Below, piece by piece: positions 12,501 through 23,845 of a DNA stretch of 64,000 nucleotides. The stretch spans positions 14,371,580-14,435,579 of the forward strand of contig OY720344.1 of the NCBI GenBank assembly GCA_963082975.1. Direction: 5' to 3'. Below the pieces are notes generated by a model, which was given only the letters and a program-made list of their open reading frames with translations, was not told where the DNA came from and ran no database searches. Numbering within the stretch: position 1 is the first letter of the stretch; each line of letters opens with the position of its first letter. A program made the position numbers and the translations under genes. Origin of the DNA: Labia minor. Lineage: Eukaryota; Arthropoda; Insecta; Dermaptera; Spongiphoridae.

Positions 12501-13463
12501 TGGATGATGAATTTCAATTAGATTTAACATTACAAAAAGCCCGTTCAGAGGATGAATCTTCTGGGATACCTATTCCTTCTGCCGAGTATCCTATAACAAC
12601 AGTATCTAAAATCTCTCCATTAAGCCCAGAAATTCCTAAAAATAATAATAATGAAATTGTTGAAATTCCTTTATCGGCCACAAATTCTAATAATGATATC
12701 TCCCCTACCTCTCCTGTCAAACAAAAATCATCTCCAATTTCTGATGAAGAAATTTTACCTTCAACAAGCAAGGAAAATAATAAAGAGGAATTCTCCAATA
12801 ATATTAGTTCCATTAGAGAGACTCTTCCTTCGGGCATCGCAATAGATACTCCTGAAGAATGGCAAGGACTTTTACAAGAAGAAGCTGCACTTCAGCTTGA
12901 ACATAGAGAATTATTAAGTCTTCAAGCAGATCTTCAAGGAAGAGTACAAGAAGAACGCAATGAAATTGAAAGATTGCGTGCTGAACTTGCGACGGCCCGT
13001 GCCAAATGCAATTATAGGTAATTTGATCAAGTTTTTCAAAATTTAATTAAAATGATACTAAAATCTTTAGAAGTGCATGAAAATAAATAAATAATAAAGT
13101 TGAAAAGATTTATAATTAATAATTAAATTTGAAATAATTTAATTTCTTTAGGAGTTTAGAAGAAGATAGTTCTGAAGGTTCAAGTTCTTCTCATTCAGAT
13201 ATTAGTGAGTCAGAAGATGATCCCATTCGAAAAGCTAGTATACTAGAACTTAAACGAGAAAATCAAATGCTTCAGGTAATATAAATTTGTACATTTTTAT
13301 TTTTAATTAATTAGAAATTCAATTTACTTAAGAAGTTATAATTTAATTTTAGGAAAAAAAGTCTGATTTAGTTAGAAGAATAATGGAGGAAAGAGAAGCT
13401 TGTCTCCATCTTCGAGTACAGTTGAGCCTTTTGCAACTTTCACAAGAATCGAAACAACTCTAG
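9566..13463 (+). CDS. RALBP1: RalA-binding protein 1 (RLIP76 / Rlip)
   Basis: RalBP1 is a Ral effector with a Rho-family GAP domain, linking Ral to Cdc42/Rac and to endocytosis at the plasma membrane. Exons: 9566-9650, 9721-9859, 10173-10369, 10475-10591, 10663-10807, 10899-11076, 11432-11562, 12038-12218, 12413-13017, 13152-13275 and 13353-13463. All introns are GT-AG and all phases agree, giving 670 residues, close to the 655 of the human protein. The order is the FPGLY N-terminal motif, a GYAAL segment, a Lys/Glu-rich region, the RhoGAP domain (FGVPLDIAV, SGIKSKV, LRELPEPILT, NVAIEISP), the Ral-binding coiled coil (EEQLWEVQRIITQLKRKLR) and a C-terminal coiled coil with an acidic Ser-rich patch. 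The arginine finger expected as IYRVSG reads IYKLSG, so GAP activity may be weak or absent. The large ninth exon carries a Ser/Pro-rich insert not seen in the human protein. Confidence 0.93.
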
Positions 13464-13817
13464 CAATAGGCTTTAGTCGGTCTAAGATTAACCGACATAC
13501 TATTAATTATTATTTATTTAGATTCCTTCGAAGTTAATTGGCTTGTAAAGATTAATACTTTCTAAACTAAACAACTAACTTATTTTATTTATTAGCATAA
13601 AAAAATGATTGTTTTTATATATATATATACATATATATATATAAAATTATTTATTTATTAGTTTTAATTCTTTTGATAACCATTATAAAAGTGATTTTAA
13701 ATAAATTAATATATCCTTATAATTCTAATGGTTAAATGATTATTTAGTATAACTATGTATACTAACCATAGCAAAAAAAATATTTTATCATTTATTCAAT
13801 GTAACATATATGTATAG

Positions 13818-14042
13818 TAACGGAAAAAAGAGAAAGCTAGTCTAACTAGCGCAGCGCCTTTCTCAACAGCATTAATATATGATTCAAAATTAAAGTAGTT
13901 AATTTTTAATAACAATTTAATTTTAAATGATTACAGTTATATGTTTTTATGGTATTAAAAATTAATTTCTTTAATTTTGATTCAAGTATTAATACTGCTG
14001 AGAAGGGCGCAACGCTAGACTAGTGTTCTCTTTTTTCCGTTA
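13818..14042. mobile_element. MITE with inverted termini
   Basis: The left end taacggaaaaaagagaa is matched by its exact reverse complement at 14026-14042. The next 40 bases inward also pair imperfectly (gcgcagcgcctttctcaa against a matching right-arm segment). It has no coding capacity. A related copy is at 50591-50784, which supports a mobile family. TA-rich flanks would fit a Tc1/mariner-type insertion. Confidence 0.75.
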
Positions 14043-14209
14043 ATATACAAAATAAATATATACTATATGTTATATATATTATTGTTGTTGAAGTTGAACT
14101 GTTAATGTTGTAAACATGTAGTTTAACCAATCAATATTTAATGGATTTTGCACCCAACTGTTTAAAATAATGAGACTTAAAAATCAACAATATATGGTGT
14201 TTTGAAATG

Positions 14210-14480
14210 CAGGGTCTTCTAAAAGGATTGCCGGGATTATATTAAACTCATGAACCATTCATATTAAATATTATGGAAAATAATGTTTTATAATAATTTT
14301 AATAAGTTACCGTTAGTCACTCGAGATATTTCGAGACGATATTCTAATGTCCTCTAAAACATCTTTGGAGTTACAGTTTCACTGCGTCTGATTGACGAAA
14401 TACGTTACTCGTCACTAATTTGACACAATATTCTTTTTCTATCCTTAGAAAAATGTCACGGTTTTCAATCATTTTGTTTT
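14210..14480 (-). pseudogene. Degenerate mariner-like (DUF4817-type) transposase C-terminal relic
   Basis: On the minus strand a broken frame reads TVTPKMF, a stop, then RTLEYRLEISRVTNG. This resembles the C-terminal signature (TPxML..TWxEIEYRLDICRxTNG) of the helix-turn-helix DUF4817-bearing mariner-like transposases common in arthropods. It has in-frame stops and no visible catalytic part, so it is an old remnant. Recognition rests on one motif. Confidence 0.45.
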
Positions 14481-17390
14481 AACCATAATTTGTGAAACTT
14501 TTCATTTAAGACTTGATATAAATTTAGGGAGAAATATGGAGGAGCTCCATCCTGCATAAAAAATATTATTTTATTACATATCAATGCTAGAATGTTTCCA
14601 AATAATTTATTTTAAATTTCAAAATCCCGACATTGTTTACGATAACCCTGTATTATAGAATGTATACTTTTTTTAAAAGCAATTGAAATTTATTGAAATT
14701 TGTTTCATCTAGCCATTCCGAATTAATAAAAATAAATGTCAGTTGTGATTAGTGTAAAAAAAATCTTATTTTAATGATAAAGATATGTAAAATTAGTTTT
14801 AAAATGTATATTCTAAACTCAAAACATCTTATATTGTTCGAAGCTTTATAATATATTCACTCATTTGGTTTTAATTGGTTAAAATTGTTTTTGAATTTTA
14901 ATTATTGCACAACTAAAATTAGTCTCTTATAATTTGAATTTTTTTAAAATATATTTATATATTTTAAACAAAAGTTAGATAAATTTAATTTTACTAATTA
15001 ATAATTATGAATAGATATTTTTGAAAATGTTGAAAAGCTTGACAAACCACCAAGGATCCATATCTAAATGAAAATTTACTACTCAAACTACAAATTCTAC
15101 ATTCAAATTTGTAAGATACACGATTGTACTTGAGGCAAGAAATATATATATATATATATATATAACTAAAGATAAACGATTTTAAATTAATTTATTTATT
15201 ATAAATAATATTTTTTAATTGTTTTAAGTAAATAGATTAAAAAAAATAATAAAAATATTATCCTCAAATTAAAGTTAATCAAATTTAATATAAAAAATAT
15301 AATCAAGGAATTTATATTTTATATAATATATAGCATATATATATTATATAAAACTAGGTGGACGAAATAAATATTAAAGTATTTAAAAATTAAAGCGCTT
15401 ATTAATAATTTAATTTTAAAATGAATTTATTTTTATACTCGTATTGTTTCATATGAAATAAATCATGATAATTGTTTTTCAAATTTTTTTAAATTTCATG
15501 ACTGAGAGTTTTCGATTTGCAACTAATCTAGTCTATTTTTTTAAATAAATTAAATTAAATGAATTTTGAAAGCTTTGAATTAAAATCAAATCGAAAACTT
15601 AAAAATAATATATATTAATTTAATGATTTATATATGTAAACTGAAGAAATATTTTTAATTTTTAACTAATAGAAATTAAATTTTCCTAAAAAATATTTCG
15701 GTCAGAGAAATAAGCATATATTTGTTTGTACATATATACTACTATTATAGAATTATCCTTTATCAAGTATCTACTAGCATGGTTAAAAATTATATATTTA
15801 TTCCATATAAACGAAAATAAAACCATGTCATATTATAATACTTGAACTTTGTCTATTTTATAAATGTAAATATTTATTCTTAAATATTTGTTATTTGTTT
15901 TTTATTATTATTATTTTTATTTACTTTTTATAAGTATGACAGGTAATATAGGAAATTATTTCTTAAAAAATATTGAATTTCACAAATTAAGATTTAGATG
16001 ATGATTTATTTGTTAAGCAGGAAAAAATGTAGCTTGAAATCAGATGGTATATTATTATGATTATTATTGATGTAAATTTATATTAATTTATGTATAATTT
16101 TATTACTACAATTATAAGATTTATGATTATGGTCAAATTTTTTGCATAAATTTGATCTTTTTTCTACATGATTTTAGTCTAAATTTTCCAACTTCCAATT
16201 ATTTATATATTATATTATAATTGAATCTCTTTTTCTATTTTGTTCAATTAAATACATCGATTTAATTTATTTTATTCTTATTTAAATATATACATCTAAT
16301 TTTATTTGTATGAGTTACAAAAAATTTAAATTAGATATAGATATATGTATTTTTAATGAACGAATGACCCGAAAACTATTTTTAATATGTCAATTTAAAT
16401 TTGGGCATTATATTTTTTAATTTTAATTAGGTATGTTTATTTTTTTAAAAATATTTCTAAAATATGTTAGTTTATTATTGTTTTATATGTGATTTATATT
16501 ACAATTATGTATTAATATAACAAAATAATATAAAACATTTTTATTTGGTCCATATATAATATATAGTACATTTAAAACGATTGAAAATGTAACATAGATA
16601 TATAATTTTCCTATTAAAAAATTATTTGTATTTTTTTTTATGAATTGATACAGCCAACTTATAGAAAAATGTTCCTTTAACGTAATAAATTGTTGAGGAA
16701 TAATTCTGTTTTGGATGTATTAACTCATCTTAATATAAATTTTTAGATAAAAAGTAAAATTTTGACGCAGGCACACTATTGGATAAATTGGTTAAAAACA
16801 TAATGAAATGAGTTAGAAATTAAATTTTCCTTAAACAAAATATTATAAAAAATTTATTGGCAAAATTGATAAATAATATAAACTATATATATATATATTA
16901 TCCTTTTCATTATTAAATAGATTGATATAGATATTATTTTTTTAAAATTGAACAATGTCAATAGGTAATTGCTGTGATAATGATAAATTCTAGATTATTG
17001 ATTTTTGATGAAAATACAATAAAGAATAATTAGATAGTGGATTTATCTTATCTCTATTTTATTCAGCATTAGTTGTTAAAAATACCTAATATTAACTTGA
17101 AATTTTTGTTTAAATTTCATATAAATCTTTTTCTATTTGATATTTATTATTATACTCTTATATAAATTTTAAAACAATCTTCCCAAAAATTGTTATATAT
17201 ATTGCCTTGACCTATAAATATTTATTTGTTCTATTTGAAATAATGTATTCGCATCATGTCCATTATTAATAATAAACAAAATAATAAATCGGTACATAAC
17301 ATTTTTATTTATTTTATTATTATAAGAAATTTATTTTGATTTATTTTTAGATAATGCCAAAATACTCAAGCCAATCATTTGATTTTGAAG

Positions 17391-17721
17391 AGATGAGTTA
17401 TATGATTTATATTATACATCTACTGACTTGAGAGGAGATCAATCAGAAGTATTGATATTGCAAAAAAAAAAGAATTTCCAGTTTTATATTCATAAACCTA
17501 TTTGTTTCTACATTGAATGTGTTAAAACATTTTGCCCCCATGAGGAAATTGAATATAATGATATATAAAACCATGTTATTGCTTGATTTTATCTAAGATA
17601 GTTATACAAGATACAATAACATCTCAAAATAGAAGTTCTTTAATAGACGCATCTAAGTTAGATATAGAATTAAATACAAATAGAGATATAGAATTAAATA
17701 CAAATGTATGGAGAGACTAAA
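17391..17721 (+). pseudogene. Possible degraded or unrecognised coding sequence
   Basis: Two open stretches look more protein-like than chance. The first, from an AG at 17389-17390 to a stop near 17570, has about 59 codons, including DLYYTSTDLRGDQSEV and HKPICFYIECVKTFCPHEE. The second, from an AG near 17592 to a stop at 17721, includes SSLIDASKLDIELNTN followed by a 21-bp tandem duplication. No family is recognised and no start or continuation was found. It could be a relic gene, a fast-evolving small gene or chance. Confidence 0.22.
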
Positions 17722-18305
17722 CCATCGTTTGCCAAAAAGTAAGAACATTTGCGATGGTTAAATAAACCTAACTTATATATATGTATAAGATACTCGTATA
17801 TATTCAAATACGAAAAAATGTCTCCAAAGAAATTTTATGTGAATTTAAATTTAATATATGTTCCAAAAAGAAGAAGAAATCGTGAATTATAAATAAAATA
17901 TATCATTACTGAATGAGCAAAAAAAACATCTATACGTTTTTTAATTATTTAAAATATATATAAAAAAAAAAACTACTGAGATTGATATTGTACATAGATA
18001 AATAATAAATATATTATTACAATAATTAAATGTATAAATAAATTTTTAAAAATTAAAATTTATTTTCTTAGTTCTTCTACTCCCATAAACCCAAATGTTT
18101 TGAAATTGTTTTTAATAATCGTTATATTTTTCATAGAAGGGGTCTGACTTATTCATGTAGTAACCTCAATATATTTTTTTAATTTAAGTAATATATATAT
18201 ATATATTTTGATCATTAAAACAATTTGATAAATATAAATTCATTCCAACATAAAAATTTATATATATAATTAAACTTTGAGAAATTAAAAAAAATATATG
18301 AATTT

Positions 18306-18370
18306 AGTTGGCCGCCTAATGGATGGTCTGTGGTTGGGGGCCCCTCTCAGCGCACCTTTTTTCACCCACT
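18306..18370. mobile_element. Mariner-end-like fragment
   Basis: The word ctaatggatggtctgtgg at about 18316-18333 also occurs in the left end of the mariner at 23876-23893, and both are followed by a gcgc-containing stretch. No transposase is present. It is likely an orphan terminal fragment of the same or a sister family. Confidence 0.4.
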
Positions 18371-18682
18371 TGCTACATCACTTCAATTCTTTCTAATAAA
18401 ACTGTATTAATTATTTGTTTTTCTTTTATTTATAAAATTAAAATAATAAATAATTTAATTTATTCCCGGGTAAAATGACAGATTCCTATGAGATAATTGC
18501 TGTACTAAATTTGACATTACACTCGAAATGCTAAAAAAGGTATTGCCGGTCAATAAACAAATTTTAAAGTGTCATTTTCTATGAAAGTAATCGATTAAAA
18601 AAGATTATTGATGAACTATTTCTATCCTTTCTTTATAACCAAATAATTTTGATTTGATTTTAGTAAATTTTTTATAATCAAG

Positions 18683-18817
18683 ATGGATATTTCACAAAAT
18701 ACAGATAGATCGTCTGAAAAACTCATTAATGAAAAAAAGTTAGACGAATCCTATATTCTTGAAGATGTCAATCTGCAGAAGGTGGCAAAAGATTTATTGT
18801 TTTTTGTATAATTAAAA

Positions 18818-18850
<33 letters not shown>

Positions 18851-19936
18851 ATATATATATATATATATATATATAATGATTTATATAATGTATCCTAAAA
18901 TTTATTCTTTCTCCTATAGGATGATCAACCCAAGTTTCAACCAAAAATAATTAATAATCACAAAGAATCACAAAAAAAATTACAAAATGGACATATAGAA
19001 CTAGAAATAGTTTCATTTAATTCCAATGAGGACAAATCCAAAATGAACCATTTAACAAATTCGAATTCTAAAACTTCATTCGATCTCTTTCCAATAAAAG
19101 AAAACCATCCTTTGGATTTCCAAGATAACGAGCCAATCAGTTTGACAAGTTTAAGTCAAAGTGATCAGAGTCTTGAATTTGATTCCTCAATCAAACGTAC
19201 AAGGAAACCAAAGAAAAAAGTCAACATTTGCACAGATGAGGATGACGATTCTGTTACAGTGGAAACAGCAGCACTTCGACGTCATTCGGAGACCTCTGAT
19301 TCGGTAGCAGATCACTCGGCAATGAGTGTCAGTACTGGAGACGGTTGCCTCACTGTAACTGGAACGATTAAACGCGGCAAAAAAGCAGGACAAAGTGTCG
19401 ACGTACGTTTAAATATGTCAAGGGAGGAATTAGAACAATTAGAAGCGGCAATCACTTCGAAAAGGAATTCGCTTTCAGGAGGCCGGGGTTGTTCATTGAA
19501 AAGTGGGCCTCATGTAACATTCTGGTCTTTATTGTGTCTTCCAATAGCATTTATTATTTCATCGCTTTACTCATTTTATATGGGAACAATGACATGGTAT
19601 AATATTTTTACACTTTATTCTGAAGAAAAACCAATTATTTACCGAATTTTAATCACCCCATTTTTAATTCTTTTCTATCCCTTTGTTATTTTCTTTTTGA
19701 CATTTGGTCTTGGAATATATGCAGCAGTGATACAAATTTCCTGGTTTTGGGATAGTTGGTATAAAGAAATTACTGATTTGGAAAAAGGCTTTTATGGGTG
19801 GCTCTGTTCAGCTTTGAAGCATGAGGATTGTTCACCTTATGAAGTTGTTATACTAACAGATTTACAAACATCTTTAGAAGCAGCAAGAGAAGCAATAACC
19901 GGATCCCAAGATTCTTCAACTTGCTTGGATCATTGA
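18683..19936 (+). CDS. TMEM169: Transmembrane protein 169
   Basis: Two exons, 18683-18781 and 18920-19936 (stop TGA), encode 371 residues. The exon 1 donor is GTGGCA, and reading through meets a stop, so the intron is needed. The N-terminal 200 residues are hydrophilic and Ser/Asp/Lys-rich. They end in the family motif VTGTIKRGKKAGQSVDV, followed by a short helix (SREELEQLEAAI). GPHVTFWSLLCLP opens the first membrane segment. MGTMTWYNIF lies between the two membrane spans, and DLEKGFYGWLCSALKHEDCSPY follows the second, placing both tails on one side of the membrane. This order matches vertebrate TMEM169. Molecular function is unknown in the family. The intron contains CT and TA microsatellites at 18822-18876. 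A start further upstream cannot be excluded, but this ATG is the first in frame with the exon. Confidence 0.93.
18822..18876. repeat. CT / TATC / TA compound microsatellite
   Basis: A run of CT dinucleotides passes into TATC and then TA repeats, within the TMEM169 intron. Confidence 0.9.
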
Positions 19937-20167
19937 AAATTCATTGACGAAATCTGAAAGGTAAAAATAAACAAAATGTTCTACGATAAAATGGAAGAAT
20001 ATATTTAAAAGCATAGTAAATTCTGAAGAAATTAGATAATATTTATTTTAGAGGAAAAGGAGTTCACACATCTCCAACTTTGTAAGTATTTAATAATATT
20101 TTTTGATGAAAATTATAGTTTAACATTTTATTTATATATATTTTGGAAGATGTATTATACTCTATGT

Positions 20168-20511
20168 TAGTGATTCTCAACTTGCTCGTAAGACATCTTA
20201 AAGGGAGCGATACTTATTTTTGGGGGGCGAAATCATTTTCAACTATAAAAAAAGGTAAAATGATTTTGCGATCATGCTTTTAAACATTTCCTTTTTTTTT
20301 CAAAATGGTTCTAAAAAAAAAAGGTAAGATGATTTTGCGATCAGGTTCTGAAACTCGATTTTTCAATATGGCTCTATAAGTATCACCAAGTCTACCTACC
20401 TTATATTAGCGATTATCATGCAATTTTTATCTGTTAAAATTTATAGGGGGCGAATTATAAAGCCGGCCTTACGAAGTGGGCGTTTGATCCAAAAAGGTTG
20501 AGAAACGCTAC
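20168..20511. mobile_element. hAT-type non-autonomous element
   Basis: It starts tagtgattctcaac and ends gttgagaaacgcta, the inverted-terminus pattern (GTGRTTCTCAACC) of hAT elements. Flanks ctctatgt (20160-20167) and ctctatat (20512-20519) match in seven of eight positions, as expected for an old 8-bp target duplication. An internal unit of about 75 bp with ggtaaratgattttgcgatc occurs twice, near 20252 and 20322. There is no coding sequence. Confidence 0.75.
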
Positions 20512-20547
20512 TCTATATGAAATTATTTAAAAAAATATAATATTATA

Positions 20548-20751
20548 ATGAGCATTCCAATATATAGGTATAGTACCGGGACCCCGAGCATCGGCTCGGT
20601 AATTAAGTTAAACAAAAATGATTCATTATTATTGGATTTGGCTAGTAATATTAATACCTGGGACACCGAGCTCATAGACATAATTTCAACCTTTTATATT
20701 TCATATTTATATTTAATGATTTATTTATTTATATATAATTTATTTTTTTAA
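20548..20751 (+). other. Unexplained GC-richer ORF with hairpin
   Basis: A 67-codon frame begins MSIPIYRYSTGTPSIGSV. Its core (20570-20690) is clearly richer in G+C than its surroundings and contains the hairpin CCGAGC-ATCG-GCTCGG near 20583-20598. No family is recognised. An acceptor-like tatatag precedes it, so it could be an orphan exon, a retrotransposed fragment or part of an unlisted repeat. Confidence 0.2.
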
Positions 20752-22607
20752 AAAAATTTTGTTTTACTTTTATAGTTCATTAAAAGCATAAATCTTAGTC
20801 AAGTAATAAATATAAAGAGATTTAAAAAAAATGTAGAATCATATCTTTTAATGTGATATTTTATATACATTTCAATAATTTAGTTTTAATAAATTAATAT
20901 ATATATTTATATATGTAATTAATATTCATGATAAACATTATAAGATAATAAATTTAACATTAATTTCTTTATAGAATTATTTTGAAAGTTTCCAAGGCTA
21001 TTGTTAAAAAGTGAACAATTTTATTTTCCAGAATATATATAAAAGTTAATAATAATTAAAGTTCTTTTATTTTTCATTTATTTATTTGAAATTATAAATT
21101 TAATTACTTACGTAAATAGATAAAGAATTCATATGTAATCATATCTCTTAAAATAGAAAATGAATATATTTAGGTTTCGAAACCTTTCGTAATAAATTGA
21201 AGCTTCCCTTTTTGTAAACAATTACAGATTTAACTTTTAAGATATGATAAGAAAAATTAATTTGTAAGAATATATTAATATATATGGTATATATTTCATA
21301 TGTATGGTATGAAATAATCTCATAAAATATCATTATGATACAATAATATTCATATTACTCTGATGTAGTCACCTGTGAATACTGCTTATTTTAAATACCT
21401 TTTATATGATTTATATTTTATAATATTAAATTGAAATTTCTCACAATTACAGGTATATTATATATTATAATTACACAAGATGTAAATATAAGTTGTGTCA
21501 TAGAAATTATCTGAAAAATTTAGGTACTTAAGATTTTTCCTTTGGCAGTAGGTAAAAACATTCAGTATTTTTTTTTCAAAGAATATAAATAGCATTTTTA
21601 AAAAGTTCCTTGTAATAAAAATATTTTCAAAATACCATAAAAGATTACCATTAAAAAAAGCAACATTATCAAAAATAATGTGATCCTTAAGTTAATATTT
21701 TCATTTAAGAGAAAAAAAGGACCAATTCGTAAAAATTAAATATGATTAAGATAGTGAAAAAATGACTAAAGCAGTTTTTACAAAATTGTGATACAAAACT
21801 AAAATAAAATTGCATATATTTGTTTAATTTTGGATATATATAATTGAAAATTTAAGAATCATAGGCATTTAATCTTATCTGAAATTGTCTTCCCATAATG
21901 TTAAACCACTGCCAAATTATTTTTCCAACATAGTATAATAAAAAACAAACTTATGTTAATTTAAAAGAAAGATATTCTATTGTATTTATAAAACGTAGAA
22001 TTAAGTCATCAAAACATTTTATTATTTATTCCTAATTTGGTTGTGAATTTTAGAAATATTTACAATTTTATAATTATATAAATGTGATATTTATGTTGTA
22101 AATGTTTTAATAAATTTTACATTTTTTTAAATAAATTATTTATCAAATATTTCCAAATTATTGAATGAAATCTATATATAATAAAAGTAAAATAATACAA
22201 TTAATTTTAATATTTCATCATACATTACTTATATCAATCATTTAAATTAAGGTAAACTTGAAGAATTGTTATATACCAATTTGTTTGAATGAAAGTAAAT
22301 AAATTTTAAGCTCAAAGAATATGCCAAAATAAATTTCTTATATCTTACATATGAAAATATAAAACATGTTAATAAAGATTTGTGGTTTATTTGCATTTTA
22401 AGTAAAAATTTTATATTTCAATCCAGTTAAATCTAAATAAAATATGAAAGGAAAAAATATTAATAAAAGATATGAAGCAAAAATAAATTAATGATTTATT
22501 ATAAAAAGAAAAATCTATTAAAATAATGTAAAATTATTTATAATTGATATTATTTACAAAATTTAAATACTAATAAGTCTTTAACAATATTTCTAATATT
22601 CTTGGTA

Positions 22608-22994
22608 TTAGCCTGAATCTTGTTGGTTAACTTTTTCTTTTCTAGATTCTATTTTCAATTCCTCTTCAATTCGTTCTTTAGCTCTGACAACTTTGGACTG
22701 AAGATAAAAGGATCCACCTTTAATTTTATCATTTGCTTTAAACAAATATTCGTAGTTTTTTTCCAATTTTTCTTTGTCAATTGGATCTTCAATGTTTAAA
22801 ATTTGTAAGGCCTCTGAAAGTGTGATTCCACTTTTTGCATTCATTGCAGCACGTCGTAGATTTTGTTGACCACCGCTGCCGGTTCTTTTAGCAGCCTCTT
22901 GACTGGCTGCATATTCTTGTTTCAATGCTCTAGCAAATGCCCTTCCAACAACTTGGGAACCTAAAATTATAATTTGAACTACGTATTTGGCCAT
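22608..22994 (-). CDS. PAM16: PAM16 / Magmas, presequence translocase motor subunit
   Basis: A single uninterrupted exon of 128 codons. PAM16 forms a J-like/J-domain pair with PAM14 (DNAJC19) at the TIM23 channel on the matrix face of the inner mitochondrial membrane, restraining Hsp70 activation during protein import. Residues 1-25 (MAKYVVQIIILGSQVVGRAF) are the conserved hydrophobic N-terminus that targets and tethers it. Residues 55-118 form the degenerate J domain: SGITLSEALQILNI, then KNYEYLFKANDK and GGSFYLQSKVVRAKERIEEEL. The HPD tripeptide of true J proteins is absent, as usual for PAM16. Length equals that of the human protein (125). The absence of introns contrasts with neighbouring genes, but many PAM16 genes are small, so this is not strong evidence for retroposition. 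Confidence 0.95.
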   Translation of the reverse strand: MAKYVVQIIILGSQVVGRAFARALKQEYAASQEAAKRTGSGGQQNLRRAAMNAKSGITLSEALQILNIEDPIDKEKLEKNYEYLFKANDKIKGGSFYLQSKVVRAKERIEEELKIESRKEKVNQQDSG

Positions 22995-23845
22995 GCTATG
23001 ACTATTTAATATTATTAATTTTTTTATTTTAATGGATAACCTATAAAATATGTTATCTAATTCTAATATTATGCATGGTTAAAGGATAATTTCAGACATT
23101 TAAAAGAAATGAAAATATCAAAATAAAATAAGAAAGAACAGTACAGCCAATGTTGAAATATTTTATTTATTAAAAAAATTAACTATATATTAAAGAATTT
23201 ATTATTTTATATTTATATATACATATAAAAATTGATTTAAGAAAAAAATTCAAATAAATATATAAAATAATTTTATTATGTTGTCCTTCATTTGAATCTA
23301 ATGTCAAAATTCAACCGTAAATCTAATCTAATCTAATCCTCACCGGGAGATTTCTAATCATTTAAATAATTGATTGATTTAACTTGATAAACCTCTGAAT
23401 AGTTCAAAAAACTCACTATTAGAAAACCTATTATAAAGAAAAAATAATATTTACTTTTTTTCTAAGTTTATTAGTTGTTTTTGAAAAAAATCTCTAAAAT
23501 TCTTTGTTTTAAGAACAAAAAATATTGACATAACATTTGTTGGAAATAAACTCTTTAAAGAATAAGTATTAAATATATAACTTTTTGCTAAAATTAGGAA
23601 ATAATTTTCATAATTACACGGAACATATAAAATCATAAACTCCCATTGATCTAGTCTTAAGAAATAATAAGGATATTTACGTTCAGCATTCCAAAACAAT
23701 TTATTATATTAATTTAAAATAAATAAAAATAAAAAATAATTTTTAAGATATCTTCTCTTATGATGATAAATCAGGCAAACGAGTGTGCATATTCAAAAAA
23801 CATTTAAAAAAGGAGCTTTTTGGAAAATTTGTTAGGACCTTAATA
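22995..23845. other. Intergenic left of the mariner
   Basis: AT-rich. It should include the PAM16 promoter at its left edge. A short ctaat-type tandem run lies near 23318-23338. Otherwise nothing is recognised. Confidence 0.5.

Larger units (their letters stand above)
13464..18682. other. Gene-poor AT-rich region
   Basis: It holds the RalBP1 3' UTR, a MITE, a transposase relic, TA microsatellites, a short candidate exon near 17.4-17.7 kb and a mariner-end-like scrap at 18.3 kb, each listed separately. The rest shows no exon, RNA gene or other structure that I can support. Confidence 0.6.
19937..22607. other. Intergenic between TMEM169 and PAM16
   Basis: It contains a hAT-like MITE (20168-20511) and an odd GC-richer ORF with a hairpin (20548-20700), listed separately. 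From about 20.8 to 22.6 kb it is AT-rich with no exon or repeat that I can support. Confidence 0.6.

Noticed and set aside
12514-12837. Minus-strand 107-codon frame
   Set aside because: Shadow of the large RalBP1 exon.
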